In this document: piece after piece, positions 43,417-50,746 of the stretch
Numbering within the stretch: position 1 is the stretch's first letter
Layout of the letters: every line of letters begins with the position of its first letter
Assembly: GCA_947499595.1 (NCBI GenBank)
Contig: CANMOY010000001.1
Span: 124,001-188,000 of the forward strand
DNA: 64,000 nt
Reading direction: 5' to 3'
Source: an uncultured Mesonia sp.
Lineage (GTDB): Bacteria > Bacteroidota > Bacteroidia > Flavobacteriales > Flavobacteriaceae
The notes under the pieces: model-generated
Told to the model about the DNA's origin: nothing
What the model saw: only the letters and a program-made list of their open reading frames with translations
The model's database searches: none
Program-made: the position numbers and the translations under genes

Positions 43417-44799
43417 ATGACACTTATAAAATCAATTTCAGGAATTAGAGGTACAATTGGTGGTAGGGTAGGAGATAATCTTACCCCTATAGATGCCGTA
43501 AAATACGCCGCTGCTTACGGTACCTGGCTAAAAGAAGATAGGAATAAAGCAACCTACAGAGTTGTAATTGGACGAGATGCCAGAATATCTGGAGCTATGA
43601 TTCAGCAATTGGTCATGAATACTTTGGTAGGAATGGGGATACAAGTAATAGATCTAGATTTATCAACTACTCCAACCGTAGAAATGGCTGTAAAATTAGA
43701 GCATGCAGACGGCGGCATAATTCTAACAGCAAGCCATAACCCAAAACAATGGAATGCGCTAAAATTACTAAATTATAAAGGTGAATTTTTAAATGCAGCT
43801 GATGGAAAACGAATTTTAGAGATTGCCGAAGACGAATCATTTTCTTTTGCATTAGTAGATGAATTAGGGAAAATTACCAAAAATCAGGCTTATATAGATT
43901 TGCATATCGATGAAATTTTAGCGTTAGATTGGGTAGATGTAGAAGCTATCAAAGCTGCCGATTTTAGAGTAGTAGTAGATGGCGTAAACTCTACGGGAGG
44001 CATAGCGGTACCGCACTTACTTGATCGTTTGGGGGTTGAAACGGTTAAATTGTTTTGCGATCCTACTGGGGAGTTTCCGCATAACCCAGAGCCATTAAAA
44101 GAGCACTTGACAGATCTTAGCGAAAGGGTGGTTCAAGAAAATGCAGATATGGGGATTGTTGTTGATCCAGATGTCGACCGGTTAGCCTTTATTGATGAAA
44201 ATGGAGCTATGTTTGGAGAAGAGTATACTTTGGTAGCTGTAGCGGATTATGTTTTAGGTAAACAAAAAGGCAATACTGTAAGTAATTTATCTTCTTCTAG
44301 AGCATTGCGCGATGTTACTCAAAAACACGGCGGATCGTATTTTGCTAGTGCAGTTGGTGAGGTAAATGTGGTTGCTTTGATGAAAGAAAAACAAGCTGTT
44401 ATAGGCGGAGAAGGCAACGGAGGGATAATTTTACCTAATTTGCATTATGGTAGAGATAGCCTCGTAGGTATTGCACTTTTCTTATCTCATTTAGCACATA
44501 AAAAACTTAGTCTTTCTGAGCTTAGAAAAACCTATCCGAGCTATTATATGAGCAAAAATAAAGCCCAGCTTACTCCTGGTTTAAATGTTGATGCTTTACT
44601 TGATACGATGGCGAAGCAATACAGCAATGAAGAGGTGAGTACTGTGGACGGAGTAAAAATTGATTTTGAAGAAAGTTGGGTGCACCTTAGAAAATCAAAT
44701 ACAGAACCAATTATTCGTATTTACACCGAAGCCAAAACTCAAAAAGAAGCCGATCAATTGGCAGTGCGTTTTATAAAAGAGTTGGAAAGCTTAAATTAG
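43417..44799 (+). CDS. glmM: Phosphoglucosamine mutase
   Basis: An alpha-D-phosphohexomutase (460 aa), most likely GlmM, making glucosamine-1-phosphate for UDP-GlcNAc and the cell wall. The N-terminal SISGIRGTIGG, active-site ILTASHNPKQWNALK with phospho-accepting S106, metal loop DPDVDRLAFID and sugar loop GGEGNGGIILP are present. The C-terminal SNTEPIIRIYTEA binds the phosphate. A phosphomannomutase role cannot be ruled out. It is single, with its own promoter and terminator. Confidence 0.88.
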   Translation: MTLIKSISGIRGTIGGRVGDNLTPIDAVKYAAAYGTWLKEDRNKATYRVVIGRDARISGAMIQQLVMNTLVGMGIQVIDLDLSTTPTVEMAVKLEHADGGIILTASHNPKQWNALKLLNYKGEFLNAADGKRILEIAEDESFSFALVDELGKITKNQAYIDLHIDEILALDWVDVEAIKAADFRVVVDGVNSTGGIAVPHLLDRLGVETVKLFCDPTGEFPHNPEPLKEHLTDLSERVVQENADMGIVVDPDVDRLAFIDENGAMFGEEYTLVAVADYVLGKQKGNTVSNLSSSRALRDVTQKHGGSYFASAVGEVNVVALMKEKQAVIGGEGNGGIILPNLHYGRDSLVGIALFLSHLAHKKLSLSELRKTYPSYYMSKNKAQLTPGLNVDALLDTMAKQYSNEEVSTVDGVKIDFEESWVHLRKSNTEPIIRIYTEAKTQKEADQLAVRFIKELESLN

Positions 44800-44816
44800 T
44801 AATACTATTTAAGATA

Positions 44817-44855
44817 AAAAAAAGCCTTTCGTTATTGAAGCGAAAGGCTTTTTTT
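44817..44855. terminator. Bidirectional rho-independent terminator
   Basis: Arms AAAAAAAGCCTTTCG (44817-44831) and its complement (44841-44855), between convergent glmM and the PNGase F gene. Confidence 0.8.
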
Positions 44856-44869
44856 GTACAATAAATTAG

Positions 44870-46234
44870 TTAATTGATTACCGCTGGATTAATTGGCGTG
44901 TTACTTTGTACTATCACAAAAGTATTGGTAGCATAAAAAGCATCACCATTTGCACCATTGTTGGTCCAGTTTTCATAATCATATTCAAAATTAAAGGCCT
45001 GACCAGCCCAGGTACTTTCCATTTTATCAATTCTTATGGGTACCTCCATACCCGGGCACCAACCGGCGCGATCAGGTTTCCAGTTTCCTGGCTCTTGGTT
45101 GCTTACTGGGTTTTGTGCACATCCAATAGGCCCCATATCGTGTGTATATTTTTGACTACCATTGATTTTTATATAATGCGTTCTGTAGCACCACTCTGCA
45201 CAACCTCTTCCGCCACTATCATAGGGTGTTGCATGTCCCCAACCTGAAATAGTAGAGCGCAAATGTATTTTTTCGGCTTCATTAGGTATGCTTACCGATT
45301 TATCGAGATCAAAATTATGCGCTTTTCCGTAAGGAACTCCCGAAGATGACCAATCATCATAGGCAATAATTGGTACTATAGCGGAATATTTATATTCAGG
45401 TGCACCATAAATAAAATCAAATTCTACAGAAACAAGGTAACCTTTGCTATTCCAACATTCTGTGCGAATACGCAATTCATTATTTCCAGTAAGTAAAGAT
45501 TTAAAATCGGTAACATCATATTCAAATCCACGTGGTAGTTGGCTGTTGTCATTCCAGTAAGGCGTTATAAATCTGCCCATTTCATAAAATTCACCACTGG
45601 CAGGGTCTTTAACCTTTACATTAGCAAAAACATCCCATTCATCACAGCCACCAGCTGGACATCTTAGTTTGACAAACATCTTTATTTGCGAAACTTTATC
45701 AACATCGGTAGGAAAATCAAAACTCTGAACCGCTGATTGGTTGTGTCCATTACCAAAAGCTACCCGCTTATCTGAGAAGGTGCTCACCGTTATGGTTTTC
45801 TCTTTCCCTTTTGCTTGCAAAGTGATAATTTTTTTGAATTCATCACCATTTACAATTTTTAACTCACTGTTTTGTAAACCAGTTTGGGTAGGTGTAAATT
45901 TTACGTAAATAGTTTTGATTGCTTCCTCATCTCCATTTGAAATATCAATACTTTGAGATAAATTTTCAAGATTAAATCCAATTTGAAAATCTCCCGTTGT
46001 TGTAATTTTAATGGGAGCATTGAGGTTTTTATATTGCAATGAAAAATTTCGATTACTGCTGCTTCCTAATTCTGTGTCTTCAAAAGTTAAACTGTTAGTA
46101 TTAGTTGAAATTACTAAATTTTTATCTTCCTCAGTAACAGTGGAAGAATCATCATCACTGCAAGAAAACAATACAGTTGTAAAGCCCAGAATACACAAAA
46201 ATAGCGTTTTGCAAATGTGGTTTTTTAAAATCAT
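44870..46234 (-). CDS. Lipoprotein peptide-N-glycosidase F (PNGase F)
   Basis: A 454-residue amidase that releases N-glycans from glycoproteins. The C-terminal 310 residues align without gaps, at the sites I can check, to the flavobacterial PNGase F: WD at D201, TEC with E259 and CAEWC with E347. These match D60, E118 and E206 of the known enzyme with identical spacing (58 and 146). Other shared stretches are YSAIVPIIAYDDWSSSGVPY and WTNNGANGDAFYA. An extra N-terminal domain of about 110 residues (Ig-like, with FEDTELGSSS and IYVKFTPTQTG) follows a lipobox (LFSC25) and SDDDSS, an acidic surface-export-like tail. It should be anchored on the cell surface. Confidence 0.93.
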   Translation of the reverse strand: MILKNHICKTLFLCILGFTTVLFSCSDDDSSTVTEEDKNLVISTNTNSLTFEDTELGSSSNRNFSLQYKNLNAPIKITTTGDFQIGFNLENLSQSIDISNGDEEAIKTIYVKFTPTQTGLQNSELKIVNGDEFKKIITLQAKGKEKTITVSTFSDKRVAFGNGHNQSAVQSFDFPTDVDKVSQIKMFVKLRCPAGGCDEWDVFANVKVKDPASGEFYEMGRFITPYWNDNSQLPRGFEYDVTDFKSLLTGNNELRIRTECWNSKGYLVSVEFDFIYGAPEYKYSAIVPIIAYDDWSSSGVPYGKAHNFDLDKSVSIPNEAEKIHLRSTISGWGHATPYDSGGRGCAEWCYRTHYIKINGSQKYTHDMGPIGCAQNPVSNQEPGNWKPDRAGWCPGMEVPIRIDKMESTWAGQAFNFEYDYENWTNNGANGDAFYATNTFVIVQSNTPINPAVIN

Positions 46235-46257
46235 TTTAGTTAAAGTTTAGTTGTTAT

Positions 46258-46265
46258 CAAATTTA
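46258..46265 (-). promoter_or_regulatory. Candidate -7 box for the PNGase F gene
   Basis: TAAATTTG on the minus strand, 23 bases before the start at 46234. Confidence 0.5.
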
Positions 46266-46292
46266 AAAACTTTTAACTAAATTGTAATGATT

Positions 46293-47192
46293 TTAAGAAG
46301 TCTTTTCAGCATCAAATCCACTCAATTTGTGTTTCCATCTTTTGTGTGTCCATAAATAATAAGCAGGATTTTCGTTTATTTGTTTTTCGAGTAAATCGTA
46401 ATACAAGTCGGTTAATTTAAAATCCTCGTAACGCTTAGGGGTATAGGTTATAGGTAGTAATTCAGCTTCGTATCTTCCTCTTTTTATCTTAATAACCTTA
46501 AGGTAAACAACGCTAAGATTCAGTTTTTTAGCAAGATATTCAGGTCCGACGAATGAGGGGACTTTATGATTAAAAAAGTTTACATAATGTTTTGCGTTTT
46601 TGGGTCTTGGAGATTGATCGGCAACCAAGCCATAACTGCTTAATGTATTATTTTTTTTATTTTTCAACATTATTTTAGGCACTGTTTTGTTGGGCAGCAT
46701 ATGGGTATTGTACTTTCCTCTAATTTTACGAATGAGCTTGTCAAAATGGTTATTTTTAATAGGCTTATAAACACCGTAGGCTTTAAATGTAATAGAATGA
46801 AAATGCAAAGCGTGAACCCATTCATAACTGGCATAATGACCCATTAATAAAATATAACTTTTTTTCTGGCCTTCTATCTCTTTGAGCATTTCTGGATTTA
46901 AAATCTTAAATCGGGTTTTTAATTGTTTGTCGCTCATTTTTAAGGTTTTAATCATTTCTAAAAATGAATCACAAAAATGATGATAAAATTCTTTACGGAT
47001 TTTATTTCTTTTACTGGCCGATAATTTTGGAAAAGCCAAAGCAAGATTTTGATCTACCACTTTTCTTCTATAACCAACTACATGATAAACCCACAAGTAG
47101 ACAAAATCAGAAATCATATAAAGTAATGGAAATGGTAAAATGGCAAGAAGCCATAAAAAAGGATAACTAATAACAAATATCAATCGTTGCAT
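46293..47192 (-). CDS. Lysophospholipid/lipid A-type acyltransferase (LpxL/HtrB-like)
   Basis: A 299-residue inner-membrane-associated acyltransferase. An N-terminal hydrophobic segment (LIFVISYPFLWLLAILPFPL) is followed by HX4E motif GHYASYEW and later VADQSPRPKNAKHYVNFF, the pattern of the LpxL family that adds secondary acyl chains to lipid A. The acceptor is inferred from the family. It is divergent from the rhomboid gene through overlapping promoters. Confidence 0.88.
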   Translation of the reverse strand: MQRLIFVISYPFLWLLAILPFPLLYMISDFVYLWVYHVVGYRRKVVDQNLALAFPKLSASKRNKIRKEFYHHFCDSFLEMIKTLKMSDKQLKTRFKILNPEMLKEIEGQKKSYILLMGHYASYEWVHALHFHSITFKAYGVYKPIKNNHFDKLIRKIRGKYNTHMLPNKTVPKIMLKNKKNNTLSSYGLVADQSPRPKNAKHYVNFFNHKVPSFVGPEYLAKKLNLSVVYLKVIKIKRGRYEAELLPITYTPKRYEDFKLTDLYYDLLEKQINENPAYYLWTHKRWKHKLSGFDAEKTS

Positions 47193-47209
47193 TGAGGTTC
47201 ATTTTGTTG

Positions 47210-47217
47210 CAAAGATA
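47210..47217 (-). promoter_or_regulatory. Candidate -7 box for the lipid A acyltransferase gene
   Basis: TATCTTTG on the minus strand, 17 bases before the start at 47192. A TTG lies about 20 bases upstream, at the -33 position. It is only 3 bases from the opposing box for the rhomboid gene. Confidence 0.55.
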
Positions 47218-47220
47218 TAC

Positions 47221-47228
47221 TATCTTTG
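47221..47228 (+). promoter_or_regulatory. Candidate -7 box for the rhomboid gene
   Basis: TATCTTTG lies 18 bases before the ATG at 47247. With the minus-strand box it forms an 8-bp inverted repeat with a 3-base spacer. Confidence 0.55.
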
Positions 47229-47246
47229 AACACAAACCAATGTTAC

Positions 47247-47894
47247 ATGAATAGTATAGAATTAGTCACATTATTGCTTATAGCCATCAACGTAATTGTA
47301 TCATTTAAAGGCTTTCAAGACACCAATTTTTTTAATCGTTATAAATTTATGGTAGGGCCAATCAAAAATGGAGAGCGTGTTCGTTTTTTAAGTTCTGGCT
47401 TTTTACATGTTGACCCTACGCACCTCTTGGTTAATATGCTTACGCTGTACTTTTTTGCCAATGTGGTAATTTATGATCTTGGTGTATTTGCTTTTATTAT
47501 CATTTATTTAGGTAGTTTAATTGCGGGTAATTTATTCTCGTTTATGATGCATAAAAAAAATAGCTATTATAGTGCTGTAGGTGCAAGTGGAGCAGTTATG
47601 GGAGTGCTTTACTCGGCTATTTTATTGCGGCCAGATATGATGTTGGGCTTATTTTTTATTATTCCCATTCCTGCATATGTTTTTGGAATAGGGTACTTAC
47701 TCTACACCCTTTACGGAATGAAAGCACAAAATGATTTAATAGGGCATGATGCGCATTTTGGTGGAGCCATGGCAGGTTACTTTATTAGTCTTGTTTTAGC
47801 ACCAAGCCTATTACAAACCAATTTGCTTATGGCCATATTGTTATTAATTCCTTTAATTCTGTTATTTTTTCTTAAAAGAATAGGTAAACTATAA
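47247..47894 (+). CDS. Rhomboid family intramembrane serine protease
   Basis: A 215-residue six-helix membrane protease. The catalytic dyad is present: S114 in GASGAVMG and H170 in GHDAHFGGAMAGY. The HLLVNMLTLYFF (HxxxN) segment on helix 2 forms the oxyanion site. Substrates are unknown. The ATG at 47247 lies after the -7 box; an in-frame TTG at 47226 lies inside it and is rejected. Confidence 0.92.
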   Translation: MNSIELVTLLLIAINVIVSFKGFQDTNFFNRYKFMVGPIKNGERVRFLSSGFLHVDPTHLLVNMLTLYFFANVVIYDLGVFAFIIIYLGSLIAGNLFSFMMHKKNSYYSAVGASGAVMGVLYSAILLRPDMMLGLFFIIPIPAYVFGIGYLLYTLYGMKAQNDLIGHDAHFGGAMAGYFISLVLAPSLLQTNLLMAILLLIPLILLFFLKRIGKL

Positions 47895-47935
47895 GCTTCT
47901 GTTTATTTTAGATAAGTAACTAAATGTTTTGAATT

Positions 47936-48403
47936 ATGAAATCTAACAGTTTATTATTATTTATTTTAATTGCTCTTTTGTTTTCTTGCAAAACAGATCA
48001 AAAAAATTCTCGTGTTGAAGATGCGCGTATTGAGGGGGTTGAACCTGAAGAGCAGGAACCTGAAGTGACTATCGATGAGCATACCAGTCGTAATTCATTA
48101 GATTGGGCTGCCACCTACGAAGGGGTTTTACCATGTGCAGATTGTGGAGGAATAGAAACTGCAATTGTGCTAAATGAAGATATGACCTATCAAAAGCAAG
48201 AAATTTATTTAGATGAAAATGAAGAGCCATTTATTTCTTCAGGTAAGTTTGTTTGGAATGAAAGTGGAAATGAAATTGAACTTAAGGAAGAGAACGGCCC
48301 CACTTATTATAGGGTTTTAGAAAATAAGCTTATTCAGTTAAACCAAGCTAGAGAGGAAATTGAAGGAGATCTTGCTGCTTTCTATTATTTGATGAAAAAG
48401 TAA
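47936..48403 (+). CDS. NlpE-like lipoprotein
   Basis: A 155-residue lipoprotein (lipobox LLFSC, Cys at about 18). An acidic linker is followed by the NlpE N-terminal domain: WAATYEGVLPCADCGGIETA with CxxC, then KFVWNESGNEIEL and a YRVLENKLIQLN strand. In E. coli NlpE relates to copper resistance and surface-stress signalling to Cpx; no Cpx genes are seen here. The start is the ATG shortly after the rhomboid gene. Confidence 0.87.
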   Translation: MKSNSLLLFILIALLFSCKTDQKNSRVEDARIEGVEPEEQEPEVTIDEHTSRNSLDWAATYEGVLPCADCGGIETAIVLNEDMTYQKQEIYLDENEEPFISSGKFVWNESGNEIELKEENGPTYYRVLENKLIQLNQAREEIEGDLAAFYYLMKK

Positions 48404-48427
48404 GATTCTTCAATACCGTAACAAAGA

Positions 48428-49441
48428 ATGTTTAAACCTACTGTTTCTAGCCTCCTAATTTTAGCTCTCTTTTGTGCAGCCTGCACAAAAGAAGATGAAA
48501 ATATTACAGAATTTGATGGTTTATTCAATAGAACCGCAGAGCCTGTATTTGAAAGTTCTTTTGGCTTAGCAGCCGATCCTTCTGTACTTATGCTGAGAGA
48601 TACACTTTTTATGTATTTCACCGCAGAAGGCGGAATTGCAGTAGTCTATTCATTAGATAATGGTAAATCATGGATGAATCCCAGTAACAATATTACTGAT
48701 GATTACCTGGCGCTTAAAAAAAGATCCTCAGCATGGGATAATACCTTAGAAACTCCCGAAGTGGTAAAAGTGGATAACTTGTTTTATATGTACTATACAG
48801 GTTATAGAGAAGGAGAGTCTGATAATGAACACGTTCAAAATTATGAAATAGGATTGGCAACTTCTCAAAACGGATTCGACTTTGATAGAATTTCATCGTC
48901 TGAGGATGGTCCCATAATTAATAGAAATATTACAGACCCTTCAGCTTTTGATCATCATGCCATAACCAGTCCAGGTGTTATTTTTGAAGAAGGATTATTT
49001 TATATGGTTTATGCCGGTTGGAATGTTTCACAAAACTGGACGGCTACAAATGCTGGTATAAGAATTTTAGGAGCAACATCAAGTGATGGTAAAATTTGGA
49101 CTAAGATAAAAAAGCCACTTTTAACTAGTGAAGATATTACTTATAGCCCAGATGTTAATGAAGCAAGCTTACTAAAATCAAAAGAAGATGGATATTGGCT
49201 AATTCCTTTCTCTACAGATAGGAGTATAGGCATAGCTCGCTCTAAATCCTTTTTTGGGAAATTTGAAGTATACCCTCAGGCTATTATTAAGCCTCAATTT
49301 TATTGGGATAGTGAAGTTACAGCACCAGATGGAATTTTTCAAAATGGCCAATTGCGTTTATGGTTTCACGGAGTAAAAGAGCCTAATTACTGGCCTTGGG
49401 TGATTGGTTATGCAGAGCAGAGTTACCCTTTTTCGTGGTAA
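48428..49441 (+). CDS. Five-bladed-propeller glycosidase-like lipoprotein (GH43/32-like)
   Basis: A 337-residue lipoprotein (lipobox FCAAC) with repeated beta-propeller blades: ADPSVLMLRDTLFMYFTAE, TPEVVKVDNLFYMYYTGY, SPGVIFEEGLFYMVYAGW and APDGIFQNGQLRLWFHG. The ADPS Asp and a TPE Glu are candidate catalytic residues of the GH43/62/32 clan. The substrate, and whether it is active, cannot be told. It sits near the surface PNGase F, suggesting glycan use. It is followed by a strong terminator. Confidence 0.75.
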   Translation: MFKPTVSSLLILALFCAACTKEDENITEFDGLFNRTAEPVFESSFGLAADPSVLMLRDTLFMYFTAEGGIAVVYSLDNGKSWMNPSNNITDDYLALKKRSSAWDNTLETPEVVKVDNLFYMYYTGYREGESDNEHVQNYEIGLATSQNGFDFDRISSSEDGPIINRNITDPSAFDHHAITSPGVIFEEGLFYMVYAGWNVSQNWTATNAGIRILGATSSDGKIWTKIKKPLLTSEDITYSPDVNEASLLKSKEDGYWLIPFSTDRSIGIARSKSFFGKFEVYPQAIIKPQFYWDSEVTAPDGIFQNGQLRLWFHGVKEPNYWPWVIGYAEQSYPFSW

Positions 49442-49452
49442 CTTAAAGAATT

Positions 49453-49488
49453 AAAAAAAGGCGCTTGAAAATTCAAGCGCCTTTTTTT
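49453..49488. terminator. Bidirectional rho-independent terminator
   Basis: Long arms, A-run plus GGCGCTTGAA (49453-49469), with complement 49472-49488. It lies between convergent genes. Confidence 0.85.
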
Positions 49489-49507
49489 TGTAAAATATTT
49501 TATCAAA

Positions 49508-50620
49508 TTATTCTCCCAATAATTCTGCAACTTTATTTTCTAAAGCTTGACCTCTTAAATTTTTGGCAACAATTTTCCCATTCTTATCTAAAAGAAAAGT
49601 AGAAGGTATAGATCGTACTTGGTACATTTTAGCAATGGGGTCATTCCAATATTTTAAATTAGATACGTGATACCAGTCCAATTGGTCATCCTCAATAGCT
49701 TTCACCCAAGCATCTTTGGTCTTATCTAATGAAACTCCAATGATATTTAGCCCTTTTTCATGGTATTTCTTATACATTTTAACCACATTAGGGTTTTCCA
49801 TTCTACAAGGCTTACACCAAGCAGCCCAAAAATCAATTAAGGTAACTTCGCCCATGGCATCTTTTAAACTAAGTTCTTCGCCATCTGGTGTTTTAGCTGT
49901 GAAATCGGGTGCCATGCTACCCTCAGAAGTAGCCTCATTGCTTTTTATATAGGTGGCAATACGTTTACCAGCTGCAGTATTTTGTGCCTTGTCAGACAAA
50001 CTTTCGTATAAGTTTTTAATTTCTGGTAGGCTAGAACTATTCATATTAAGCATATCAGATAAAATCATTACAGCAACCAATGAATTTGGATTATTTTGTA
50101 TTAGCTCTTTTCTAAAATCATTTTCCTTTTTAATAAAAGCTTCTCGTTCTTGGTTTAACTGGCTAGCTAATTCAGGATTTTCTTGTAATTCAGGGTTTCT
50201 AAACTTTTCAGATAGAGCTTTACCAGCTTTTTGTTGCTTATTAAGAAAATGCATGTACTCTTGTAGCAAATCTTGGTTATCACCTCCTTTTAAGTCAGTT
50301 TTACTTAAACTATCGGCATGTATTTCACCCTCAATTTTCTCATTTTCATAGACAAATAACACGTTTCCATTGGCATTATTTTCTAGTTTTAAAATCCCTA
50401 GGCCTTGATAATCTGTTTTAGGGAGTGGTAAATAAATTTCTCCATCTTTAACCAGAACAGTGTCCTTAGGTTCCGGTGAACCATTTTCGTTTAAAGTAGA
50501 AAAATAAACGGCTGTACCTTCTTTGGCATCAATGCTCGCCATTAAGGCATTATCGTTATTATTTTGAGAACCACAAGCGATAAGGCTTAAACTTGTGAAA
50601 AGTAGAAATAATTTTTTCAT
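49508..50620 (-). CDS. TlpA-like thioredoxin lipoprotein with DUF4369 domain
   Basis: A 370-residue envelope protein with lipobox SLIAC (Cys at 16), an N-terminal DUF4369-like beta domain (about 25-120), a helical middle and a C-terminal TlpA/AhpC-TSA thioredoxin domain with WAAWC269-K-P-C272. It should reduce or shuffle disulfides on the periplasmic side of the envelope. It keeps the CxxC that the similar-layout protein at 1849-3270 lacks. A candidate -7 box lies 22 bases upstream. Confidence 0.9.
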   Translation of the reverse strand: MKKLFLLFTSLSLIACGSQNNNDNALMASIDAKEGTAVYFSTLNENGSPEPKDTVLVKDGEIYLPLPKTDYQGLGILKLENNANGNVLFVYENEKIEGEIHADSLSKTDLKGGDNQDLLQEYMHFLNKQQKAGKALSEKFRNPELQENPELASQLNQEREAFIKKENDFRKELIQNNPNSLVAVMILSDMLNMNSSSLPEIKNLYESLSDKAQNTAAGKRIATYIKSNEATSEGSMAPDFTAKTPDGEELSLKDAMGEVTLIDFWAAWCKPCRMENPNVVKMYKKYHEKGLNIIGVSLDKTKDAWVKAIEDDQLDWYHVSNLKYWNDPIAKMYQVRSIPSTFLLDKNGKIVAKNLRGQALENKVAELLGE

Positions 50621-50642
50621 TGTTTTAAAATTTTTATTCTTG

Positions 50643-50650
50643 CAAATATA
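50643..50650 (-). promoter_or_regulatory. Candidate -7 box for the TlpA-like gene
   Basis: TATATTTG on the minus strand, 22 bases before the start at 50620. Confidence 0.5.
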
Positions 50651-50708
50651 TTTACTTTAAAGTATAATATAAATCTGAGGATATAAATTCTTGTTAATTT
50701 TAAACTCT

Positions 50709-50716
50709 TATTTTTG
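50709..50716 (+). promoter_or_regulatory. Candidate -7 box for the GAF-domain gene
   Basis: TATTTTTG lies 30 bases before the ATG at 50747. Confidence 0.45.
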
Positions 50717-50746
50717 TAGTTTCTTATAAGAGCTTTAATTTTAATT

